Origin: Pirellulaceae bacterium
GTDB taxonomy: Bacteria > Planctomycetota > Planctomycetia > Pirellulales > Pirellulaceae
Direction of reading: 5' to 3'
NCBI GenBank assembly: GCA_019636375.1
Contig: JAHBXS010000003.1
Span: 124,001-188,000, forward strand
Length of the DNA: 64,000 bases
Shown: piece by piece, positions 56,832-64,000 of the stretch
How the letters are laid out: each line of letters opens with the position of its first letter
How positions within the stretch are numbered: the stretch's first letter is position 1
Made by a program: the position numbers and the translations under genes
Notes under the pieces: generated by a model
Database searches by the model: none
The model's input: the letters and a program-made list of their open reading frames with translations, nothing else
What the model was told of the DNA's origin: nothing

Positions 56832-58207
56832 GCTTCATCAAGCGCGAAAGCCCTATTGTAAGTTCTCTGAGCAATTTAATCTCGTCATGGATCAAATATG
56901 GAACACGGTTGATTTCGGGCATTTTGATCGCAAGGTCATTAGGCCCAGAACTCAAGGGCCAATATTCCAATTTGGCCCTAATCGTCGATTTGTATCTTCC
57001 GTTTTTGTTATTTGGGTACGCCGGGGGTGTGCTGTATTACGGAATCCGCCAAATCATCGATTTAAAAAAGTTTTATTGGACCGGTTTTCTTTTGGCGATG
57101 AGCGTCGGTTTGGCCGTCGTGCCAGGTTTGTTCTTTTTGGCTCGCAACGGATGGCTAGGAACGGTTGCGGCGAAAAGCGACTCGTTGGCGATTTGGTTGG
57201 TATTGACGATTTGTCCGGCAGCGATAATCAACCTCTATTCGCAACGCGTGCTGCAAGCCTTCCATTTGTTCCGAGCTACTAATATCCGTGAAATTTTAGG
57301 TTCACTCGCAACATTGGCCTACTATATTGTCGTGGCTCTCGTCAGCACCCTCGATTTGAAACATGCGATTGTCGGGTTGGCGATAGGATACTACCTGCAA
57401 ACACTGCTGAACCTAGTGTTTGCGATTCGCGTCATCGGAGTGGAAGCGACCTGGGACTTGGGAAATATCTTCAAGCCTTGGAATTACGGGATTCGGACAT
57501 GGTTGAATTTTGTCATCAGCCGATCAAGCGATCGGTTCGATCAAATCGCCTTAACGTTCTTCTTACTGCCAGAGGCTTTTGGGATTTATACCGTCGGGGT
57601 GAGCTTGAGCAGTTTGGTGGGACAGATACCCAACAGCTATGCTCAGGTGTTTTTCAATCAAGTCGCAGAGCGCCAGCCAGAAGAAGCAGTGCGTCTATAT
57701 GCGATGGCACAGCGGGTGACTCTGGCAATTACTACCGTTGTTGCCTTGTTACTCGCGTTGGTCGCGTATCCGTTGGTTTATGTGATGTATGGAACGGCAT
57801 ATTGGGACGCTGGGATGGTGATCCTGCTATATACGCCAGGTTTGATTTTCCAAGCGGCAGCGCGAATGTCGGTGAAATTTTACGCAGGGCTTGGGCGTCC
57901 GCTCAAAAACAGTTTGGTATATCTGGTCGGTTTTAGTTTTAGCTTGCCATTTTATTTAATGTTGATTCCCGTGCTGGGAATTTATGGTGCCGCCATTGCG
58001 TCAAGTATCGCGTACTTCGCCGCATTTACATTCTCCTTTATGCAAATCCATCGCGAGTTCGGCGTCAAGATTTGGGATTTGATTGGAGTCCATCGTGAAG
58101 ACCGAGAAGTTTTGAGCAAGAGCCTGCGAAGGTTGCCCGTTGTCGGAAAGTTTTTGAAACCGATTGCGAAGACTGAAGCTGAAGTGCCGGGGGCAAATCA
58201 AAAATGA
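56828..58207 (+). CDS. Wzx-type oligosaccharide flippase
   Basis: This 459-residue protein has about 12 hydrophobic helices and the MATE/MOP pattern of polysaccharide flippases: LISGILIARSLGPELKGQYSNLALIV at the start, LLPEAFGIYTVGVSLSSLVGQIPNS and GRPLKNSLVYLVGFSFSLPFYLMLIPVLGIYGAAIASSIAY late. It would move lipid-linked repeat units across the membrane, implying a Wzx/Wzy-style pathway; no wzy is in view. Confidence 0.9.
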   Translation: MSFIKRESPIVSSLSNLISSWIKYGTRLISGILIARSLGPELKGQYSNLALIVDLYLPFLLFGYAGGVLYYGIRQIIDLKKFYWTGFLLAMSVGLAVVPGLFFLARNGWLGTVAAKSDSLAIWLVLTICPAAIINLYSQRVLQAFHLFRATNIREILGSLATLAYYIVVALVSTLDLKHAIVGLAIGYYLQTLLNLVFAIRVIGVEATWDLGNIFKPWNYGIRTWLNFVISRSSDRFDQIALTFFLLPEAFGIYTVGVSLSSLVGQIPNSYAQVFFNQVAERQPEEAVRLYAMAQRVTLAITTVVALLLALVAYPLVYVMYGTAYWDAGMVILLYTPGLIFQAAARMSVKFYAGLGRPLKNSLVYLVGFSFSLPFYLMLIPVLGIYGAAIASSIAYFAAFTFSFMQIHREFGVKIWDLIGVHREDREVLSKSLRRLPVVGKFLKPIAKTEAEVPGANQK

Positions 58208-59166
58208 GCAAGCCTAACTATTTGATTATTGGAGAACGGCGGTCGGGAACGACGACACTCGCAAACTACTTGACCGATCATCCTGAAGTCTTTGTACATC
58301 CTCGTCCTGATATTGGATATTTCATAGACGAGAGCATCCGAGGACGAATGAATTGGCTTGACGGAGAACCGGACGAAAAAGCATGGGAACAGGCTCATAG
58401 TCTCGAACAATATGCCGAGTTGTTCGCGACCGAGCAAGGGCATAAGGCAATTGGAGAAAAAAGCGCAGACTACCTGTTTTGGCGCCCCGCGCACCAGCGA
58501 ATTAGTTCATTCTTGCCGAATGCGAAATTGATTGCGATTCTTCGGGACCCCGCCGAACGCGCTTGGTCCCATTATTGGAATGAAGTCGGTAAAGGCAGAG
58601 AGAATCTCTCATTCGGGGACGCCCTTAAAGCAGAGCCCGATAGAATTGCCAAGAGTGCATATGCTCGCGATCATTTGTCCTACAAAACCAGAGGTTATTA
58701 TCACCAGTCAATTGGTGACATCTTACAATTGTTTCAGCGGGACCAGCTTTTAGTCATTTGTCTGGAACAACTCATTAAAGAACCTATCCCAACGCTCCAG
58801 CGCGTTTATCAATTTCTAGAAGTCGATCCAAGTCGCGGATTGGGACTTGCAGGGGAGAGGTTTAACATCAATTGGACGATGATTCAACGAAGCTGGGTTA
58901 AAGTTCCCTTGATTGGTCGTGCAGAAGAATTTGTGTTCAAAACAGCCAACAAAGTGCTTCGCAGACTTACCAAAGACAAAGACCGGACGCGTCAAATTCA
59001 ACAAGTCGTTTTTTGGCCCTCGCGTAAACCGCAAGCGAAGTTAGAGAAACCTGTCTTGCTTTTGCGTCAACTTCGCGAGGAATATCAGGAGAGTATCGAC
59101 CATTTAGAAGACTTGCTTGGACAAGATTTTTCGTGGCTTCGAGGACCTAGACGAGGAAATTCATGA
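58204..59166 (+). CDS. Sulfotransferase
   Basis: This 320-residue protein has the 5'-phosphosulfate loop YLIIGERRSGTTTLANYLTDHP, the 3'-phosphate-binding AKLIAILRDPAERAWSHYW and GEKSADYLF, all features of the PAPS-dependent sulfotransferase family. It would add sulfate to a glycan hydroxyl. Coupled to the flippase and to the next gene by ATGA overlaps, so it belongs to the locus. Confidence 0.92.
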   Translation: MSKPNYLIIGERRSGTTTLANYLTDHPEVFVHPRPDIGYFIDESIRGRMNWLDGEPDEKAWEQAHSLEQYAELFATEQGHKAIGEKSADYLFWRPAHQRISSFLPNAKLIAILRDPAERAWSHYWNEVGKGRENLSFGDALKAEPDRIAKSAYARDHLSYKTRGYYHQSIGDILQLFQRDQLLVICLEQLIKEPIPTLQRVYQFLEVDPSRGLGLAGERFNINWTMIQRSWVKVPLIGRAEEFVFKTANKVLRRLTKDKDRTRQIQQVVFWPSRKPQAKLEKPVLLLRQLREEYQESIDHLEDLLGQDFSWLRGPRRGNS

Positions 59167-60098
59167 AACGTTGGCTCAATGGACTTACACGGCGAGCCTC
59201 AAAATTCTTGGCGCGGCGAGGTCCTTATCGCTTTGCATTGAAAAAATGGAGCGCCATCGATGACATCGATGTTGCCGTAAAGGTCTTGGGGACAGAATTT
59301 TTTCGGTATCAACTCGAACCAACTCCGTTGCCCTTTCAAGATTTTCGACGATTTGTCGTATTGGCGCCTCATCAAGACGATGAAACGTTAGGGGTTGGCG
59401 GAACAATGGCCCTCGCGAACTCCTACGGAATAAAAACCACGGTAATCTACACAACCGAAGGCGAGCAATTTGACGGCTTAACGAGGCAATGGATTACGGC
59501 AGAAACTAGAGACTTGGAGGCCCGTCGTGCTCTTCGTCTCGTTGACGCTGAAATGAAAAAGATTGGCGTTTCAAATACAACCCCTAAACCCACCAAAGAC
59601 AATATTCAACAATTGTCCTCAATGCTAAATGAAATCCGTCCGGATATAATTTTTGTCCCCTGGCTGTTGGATGCTCCTTCTCGACATCGGTTGGCCAACC
59701 ACATGCTTTATTGGGCCGCGAAATCGCTCACTAATTTCTCACCGGAAATCTGGGGCTATCAAGTCCATAACAGTCTTTACCCAAATGGAATTGTCGATAT
59801 CTCTTCGACGATTGATCTGAAGCGGGAAATGCTTGAATGCTTCGAATCCCAAAATCAAAACTATCGAAGATACGATCATCTCGGCATCTGCATGGCAGGT
59901 TGGAATTCACGGTATCTTACGGATGCCAAACATCAAACTGCACGATTCGCCGAGTTGTTTTTTGCCTTGCCATTGTCCACTCATTGTGAGTTGATTGAAA
60001 AATTTTATTTCTCGGATTTGAAGCAAACTTATCGAGGTGATTCCCCGGTAATCGACGGGGCTGAAAAGCTTCAGGCAATCATGCAAAGCAAATCTTAG
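59163..60098 (+). CDS. PIG-L family N-deacetylase
   Basis: This 311-residue protein has VLAPHQDDETLGVGGTMALANSYG, the PIG-L zinc motif, with Gln where most members have Pro (HPDDE). A later DAPSRHRLANHMLYWA supplies the second His pair. PIG-L enzymes remove N-acetyl groups from amino sugars. Placed inside the glycan operon, it could deacetylate a glycan residue. Confidence 0.9.
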   Translation: MKRWLNGLTRRASKFLARRGPYRFALKKWSAIDDIDVAVKVLGTEFFRYQLEPTPLPFQDFRRFVVLAPHQDDETLGVGGTMALANSYGIKTTVIYTTEGEQFDGLTRQWITAETRDLEARRALRLVDAEMKKIGVSNTTPKPTKDNIQQLSSMLNEIRPDIIFVPWLLDAPSRHRLANHMLYWAAKSLTNFSPEIWGYQVHNSLYPNGIVDISSTIDLKREMLECFESQNQNYRRYDHLGICMAGWNSRYLTDAKHQTARFAELFFALPLSTHCELIEKFYFSDLKQTYRGDSPVIDGAEKLQAIMQSKS

Positions 60099-60117
60099 TT
60101 GGCTTCCAAAGCTCAAA

Positions 60118-61533
60118 ATGACCTCCACAATTTTCCTCAACATCACTCATGGTTTTCAAGCGCGGATGTTGCTGCGCAGTCAGATCGCTGACGAACTCTT
60201 GAGGCAAGGAACCAAATTGGTCGTGTGCAGCGTCAATGCCGACGAACCCTATTTTATCCAAGAATTCAGTCACCCCCAAATCGTCCTGGAGTCGATGCCC
60301 ACCCGCACCTCCCGCTGGGAAGATCGCTTGTCCACCTGGCGACAATACATGCTGATGAATCCTCGTTTGGGCGGAACCCTCAACCACAAACGAGAGGTCC
60401 TCAAGCGCGAACAACCACTCCGCTACGCTGCCACCCGTTCGCTTAATCTATTTCTGGGGAATTTGCCGTTCCTGCGCAGGTCTTACATGTGGGGCGAAGC
60501 AAAATTGTTTGCGGCACCCGAATTCGATCCGCTACTCAAGCGGCATCGTCCCGACCTCTTAGTTACTGGTACGCCAGGCTTTAATCGTCACGATGTCCAC
60601 GCTTTACGATCAGCCAAACGGTTGGGAATCCCGACCGCTACCGTCATGCTGTCCTGGGATAATCTGACCTCCAAAGGGTTTATGAACGGCATTCCCGATT
60701 ACCTGCTTGTTTGGAGCGAACTGATGGCCCAGGAGGCTGTCACTTATCACGACTACCCCGCAGGGCGAGTCTTTCAAACGGGAGCCGCTCAGTTTGACCA
60801 CTACTATCGTTCGAAAGAAACGACTGATATTCCGGCTTGGCGACGAGCACACCAAGTTCCCCAAGCTGCCTTTCTCATGATGTATGGGACTATCAATCCT
60901 GCGATCTGTGGTCACGAGGTTGATATCCTGAACGAAATCATTCGCGTGATGCGTTCGACCAGACTTCCCCGCAAGCCATTTCTGTGGATCCGTTTGCATC
61001 CACAAGTGGTCAACGGAAATACACGGCGAGCCCTGGAGCCTTTCTTGCAATTGCAAGCGGAAGATGTGTATGTCGAGGTTCCGCCGGTCAATGACAGCAA
61101 GTTGGAATGGGATCTTCCCAAGGACGACGCCGACCATCTGAAATGCCTGTTGGCGGCTTCCGATGTGGTGATCACCACAAGCTCGACACTGAGCATTGAT
61201 GCCGCCTGTGCCGGGACCCCGATCATCAACGTCTTCTTTGACGGCCGCGAGGTTCACCCTGCTCAATCAGTCTCGCGTTTTAAGAATTACACGCACTATG
61301 CCAAAATCCTCGAGACTGGAGGAATTTTTGTCGCCGATTCGTCCTCGCAATTCGCCGAGGCGCTCTGTCGATACAGTCGTGACAATACGACGGATGCCAT
61401 TCAACGGGAGCGAATTATCGCACAACAGATCGGCGTGCTAGACGGTTTTGCCGGAGAACGCACGGCGACAAAACTACTGCAGATTGCCGGAGAAACAATC
61501 AAGGCGACAACCATCAGCAAGGTGTCGCAATGA
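60118..61533 (+). CDS. GT-B glycosyltransferase or glycerophosphotransferase-like
   Basis: This 471-residue protein has a GT-B shape: MTSTIFLNITHGFQARMLL, DLLVTGTPGFNRHDVHALRSAKRLGIPTATVMLSWDN and a C-terminal AASDVVITTSSTLSIDAACAGTPIINVFFDG, resembling the acceptor/nucleotide domain of CDP-glycerol glycerophosphotransferase-like and related transferases. The donor is unknown. It overlaps the next gene by four bases. Confidence 0.75.
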   Translation: MTSTIFLNITHGFQARMLLRSQIADELLRQGTKLVVCSVNADEPYFIQEFSHPQIVLESMPTRTSRWEDRLSTWRQYMLMNPRLGGTLNHKREVLKREQPLRYAATRSLNLFLGNLPFLRRSYMWGEAKLFAAPEFDPLLKRHRPDLLVTGTPGFNRHDVHALRSAKRLGIPTATVMLSWDNLTSKGFMNGIPDYLLVWSELMAQEAVTYHDYPAGRVFQTGAAQFDHYYRSKETTDIPAWRRAHQVPQAAFLMMYGTINPAICGHEVDILNEIIRVMRSTRLPRKPFLWIRLHPQVVNGNTRRALEPFLQLQAEDVYVEVPPVNDSKLEWDLPKDDADHLKCLLAASDVVITTSSTLSIDAACAGTPIINVFFDGREVHPAQSVSRFKNYTHYAKILETGGIFVADSSSQFAEALCRYSRDNTTDAIQRERIIAQQIGVLDGFAGERTATKLLQIAGETIKATTISKVSQ

Positions 61534-62711
61534 CCGGTGACGCAAAATGTCAACTTCGACTTTCAAAAAAGATGCTGGTCGTCACGGCAGGTTTGCCCCC
61601 AGCCCAGAACGGTTCGTCCAGCATCATGACGAATCTCGCAAGATATTTAACGCCAAACGAAGCTGTATTTGTCGGTGAATTGTCGCCGGGGCCGGCGAAC
61701 AATGCGTGGCCTAATTCATCAGACCTGCCGCAAATTTTTTACATACATCGGCAATGGCCTTGGAAGTTTAAAAAGACTATCCGGTTCTTGTTGTGGCCAT
61801 TAATTTTGTGGCGGGCTTTGATGATTTATCGTCGTGAGAAATGCCAACAGGTCATGGCGGTGTTTCCCAACGAAGCCTATCTCTCGATTGGTTACTTTGT
61901 CTCGCTAATCATGGGATGTAACTTGTACAGTTACTTTCACAACACTTATCTTGACAACCGCACAGGTGTGCGCAGGTGGTGGGCCAGAATTTTGCAGCCA
62001 CTCGTGTTTCGCCGCTCGAAAATCGTGTTTGTCATGAGCGAGGGGATGAAGCGGGTTTGGAGCAAGATGTACCCCGATGTTCGATTTGAGACTCTGGTGC
62101 ATACCGAGAATCAATCGCCGTTGCAGCCCCGAACCTTTGCCAAAATCCCCGACGACTTCCGTGTTGCTGTTATGGGAAGCCTTAACGAATCCAACCTCGA
62201 GGCCATGGGGCGATTGCGGCATATACTGGAGGCGTTTCCGCAAATGCAACTCTCGGTTTATTCAACTGCCAAACCGAGTGTTTTAAAAAATCTAGGACTT
62301 GACGGGCCCCGAGTTAGACAGACATCCGCTGCCTACGATCAAATCGTCGCAGAACTTGGGGGGCATGATTTGCTGTTTCTTCCTCACGGCTTCATCGGAG
62401 GATTCAAACCGATCGAATACGAAACAATATTTCCCACGCGTACGTTGCCCTACCTGCTTTCTGCCGTTCCGATAATCGCCCACTCTCCACCAGGTGCATT
62501 CTTGACGGACTTCCTTCGAGAGAATCAAAGCGCGGTCGTGGTTGATACTCCAAGTGAAACAGCCCTCATCGCTGCCTTTCAAAACCTGAGGGATGATCCA
62601 CGAGAGCAAGCGCGTCTCGTTAAGAACGGGTTAGTGGCGGCCCAGAAGTTTCAGGGGGAGCGTGTTGTCGATCATTGGTGCCAACAAGTAGACTCCACGG
62701 AATCAAAATGA
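61530..62711 (+). CDS. GT-B glycosyltransferase
   Basis: This 393-residue protein begins with KKMLVVTAGLPPAQNGSSSIMTNLARYL, a glycosyltransferase-4-like N-lobe, and has a C-terminal donor lobe with YLLSAVPIIAHSPPGAFLTDFLRENQSAVVVD. The order matches GT4-like enzymes but the EX7E motif is not plain. Donor and acceptor are unknown. It overlaps both neighbours. Confidence 0.8.
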   Translation: MTGDAKCQLRLSKKMLVVTAGLPPAQNGSSSIMTNLARYLTPNEAVFVGELSPGPANNAWPNSSDLPQIFYIHRQWPWKFKKTIRFLLWPLILWRALMIYRREKCQQVMAVFPNEAYLSIGYFVSLIMGCNLYSYFHNTYLDNRTGVRRWWARILQPLVFRRSKIVFVMSEGMKRVWSKMYPDVRFETLVHTENQSPLQPRTFAKIPDDFRVAVMGSLNESNLEAMGRLRHILEAFPQMQLSVYSTAKPSVLKNLGLDGPRVRQTSAAYDQIVAELGGHDLLFLPHGFIGGFKPIEYETIFPTRTLPYLLSAVPIIAHSPPGAFLTDFLRENQSAVVVDTPSETALIAAFQNLRDDPREQARLVKNGLVAAQKFQGERVVDHWCQQVDSTESK

Positions 62712-64000
62712 GCGATTCGATTAGCCAAAAACAAAATTTTGGTTTTGAATTTGGGACTGAGCTGGAGGCTTCAACCTCCCTGTTTCAACGCCCGCTTTAT
62801 CGAGGCACCTCGGGGAATCTAGATTTTGATTTTGCTCATGCGGTGGAAAACGAGACTCACTTGACGTGGGATTTAGGGGCGATCATGTCGACCCTGTCGC
62901 TGGGCTATGCCTTGGGGACCAGCACCCTGTTTAATGAAATTAAGCGTCGCCCATGGCTCAGTGAAGTTAAAGCGGATGGATCGTTTCGTGAACTCCCCAT
63001 TCCACCGCATGGACGTCGCTGGTACCCCGTACAAGAAATCGCCGCCCAACTGTTTCAGCGATTGCAGCAAGAAATCGAAGAGGTCGCGAAACCATACTCC
63101 CAAATTTATTTGCTTTTGTCGGGAGGATTGGACAGCCGAATTGTGGCGGGTGTGGTCAAGACGTTGTTGGATCAACAACGGTTACAAGCCGACGTGACGG
63201 CTGTGACTTGGGGGCAGGCCAATTCGCGAGATGTAGTTTTAGCTCAAGAAGTCGCCCAACAACTCGGTTTTAGGTGGCAACATGTCGTGTTGGGGGCCGA
63301 GCATGTCGCTGAAAATATCGAAGTCGGGGTCCGACTTCTTGGAGCCACCGTTTCTCCCATCAACCTCCATCGGATGAATTGGTTAGTCGAGAATTGTGAA
63401 TCGAATGCGTTGGTCTTAGCAGGAAGTTACGGTGATTCTGTTGGACGGAGTGAATATTCAAAAAGGACGGTTTTGGAATTAAGGCCGATGAGTCCTGTAA
63501 ATTCATGGGGACTGATTCGTGCGGACTTAAGCGGCGCGGCTCAACAGCGATGCCAGGAAGAAATCACAAACTTGTTTCAAAGGGCGGGAGACGTCCCGAA
63601 TTACGTTCGGTATGAACACCAGCAACAGGGCCATTACATGCGAGGCAAGATCGCTCAAACGATGAGTGTGATTAGCGTACGCTGCCCTGTTTACCAGGCG
63701 TTTACTGCGAGTCATGTCTACCAATACATGTGGTCGTTGCACCCTTCGATACGAACGGATGATGTCTATCGACATCTATTGAAGGACCTTGGACGGCAAT
63801 TGGTTAACATCCCTTGGGCTCGTACAAACGCCGCACTTGACCGAAGTCGCATTGATCGGACGATGATGTCGGCGAACTACCATGATTACTCGCGGTGGAC
63901 CCAGGAATTTTTGAAACAACAACTGGCCGAGCAGGGCTACGAGAACTATCTGTCGAGTTTTGAGGTTTTGAGTTTTTTAGACCAAAAACGGTTTCGAGAT
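62708..64000 (+). CDS. Asparagine-synthetase-like amidotransferase, cut by window end
   Basis: The frame from ATG 62708 (overlapping the previous stop as ATGA) is open to the end, 431 codons. It contains IYLLLSGGLDSRIVAGVV, the PP-loop of the AsnB synthetase domain, and DVVLAQEVAQQLGFRW. The N-terminus (MSDSISQKQNFGFEFGTELE) lacks the Cys2 glutaminase domain of AsnB. Relatives in O-antigen loci amidate uronic acids. Two uronate-making dehydrogenases upstream fit that. The C-terminus is missing. Confidence 0.85.
   Translation, partial: MSDSISQKQNFGFEFGTELEASTSLFQRPLYRGTSGNLDFDFAHAVENETHLTWDLGAIMSTLSLGYALGTSTLFNEIKRRPWLSEVKADGSFRELPIPPHGRRWYPVQEIAAQLFQRLQQEIEEVAKPYSQIYLLLSGGLDSRIVAGVVKTLLDQQRLQADVTAVTWGQANSRDVVLAQEVAQQLGFRWQHVVLGAEHVAENIEVGVRLLGATVSPINLHRMNWLVENCESNALVLAGSYGDSVGRSEYSKRTVLELRPMSPVNSWGLIRADLSGAAQQRCQEEITNLFQRAGDVPNYVRYEHQQQGHYMRGKIAQTMSVISVRCPVYQAFTASHVYQYMWSLHPSIRTDDVYRHLLKDLGRQLVNIPWARTNAALDRSRIDRTMMSANYHDYSRWTQEFLKQQLAEQGYENYLSSFEVLSFLDQKRFRD

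Overview
The window reads as chromosome of a planctomycete (Planctomycetota, probably Pirellulales or Planctomycetales relatives). The evidence is family content rather than a marker gene: a DUF1559 prepilin-like protein, a fused MFS/spermidine-synthase-like membrane protein, a sialate O-acetylesterase next to a Tat-exported NHL propeller, FHA and SWIM/SNF2 proteins, tiny membrane proteins coupled to larger genes, and short palindromic intergenic repeats. Genes lie on both strands in short operons. There is one tRNA (Lys, UUU), no rRNA, no CRISPR array and no recognisable insertion sequence.

Layout. 0-2 kb is a small accessory patch: a 5'-truncated primase/TOPRIM remnant, a ParD/ParE-type toxin-antitoxin pair and a cluster of three palindromes. 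2-6.2 kb holds divergent SNF2 helicase and SWIM zinc-finger genes, the latter with a histone-H1-like basic tail. 6.2-10.2 kb is a minus-strand run of secreted proteins: a thioredoxin-like protein interrupted by one in-frame TGA (candidate selenocysteine), an NHL propeller and a sialate O-acetylesterase. 10.6-13.6 kb has an M28 peptidase coupled to two small membrane proteins and then an FtsQ-like protein. 13.6-27 kb carries an active/inactive M16 peptidase pair, an outer-membrane beta-barrel, a HerA-like ATPase, PrpD, an aspartate-carbamoyltransferase-like protein, an ATP-grasp ligase, a serine hydrolase and an FHA protein. 27-46 kb is mostly housekeeping: tRNA-Lys, sucA, family-4 uracil-DNA glycosylase, der-mtnA, thyA and folA, plus membrane and lipid genes.

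From 46.9 kb to the right edge lies one long plus-strand surface-glycan locus. It encodes UDP-glucose dehydrogenase, a dTDP-glucose-4,6-dehydratase-type enzyme, a second UDP-sugar dehydrogenase, then NeuB, NeuC and NeuA homologues (a nonulosonic/sialic-acid-like pathway), an acyltransferase, a 2-hydroxyacid dehydrogenase, a Wzx-type flippase, a sulfotransferase, a PIG-L deacetylase, two glycosyltransferases and an asparagine-synthetase-like amidotransferase that runs off the window. Most neighbours from neuA onward overlap by the four bases ATGA, so they are probably co-translated. The inferred product is an acidic, probably acylated and sulfated, nonulosonate-containing surface polysaccharide.

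The most interesting item is the thioredoxin-like gene at 6262-7413. It is intact in one frame except for a TGA at codon 82, in a Cys-Thr-TGA motif at the expected redox site, and is followed at bacterial-SECIS distance by a stem-loop. The next is a 40-base nested palindrome found twice, 46 kb apart, with a compensatory base-pair change between the copies.
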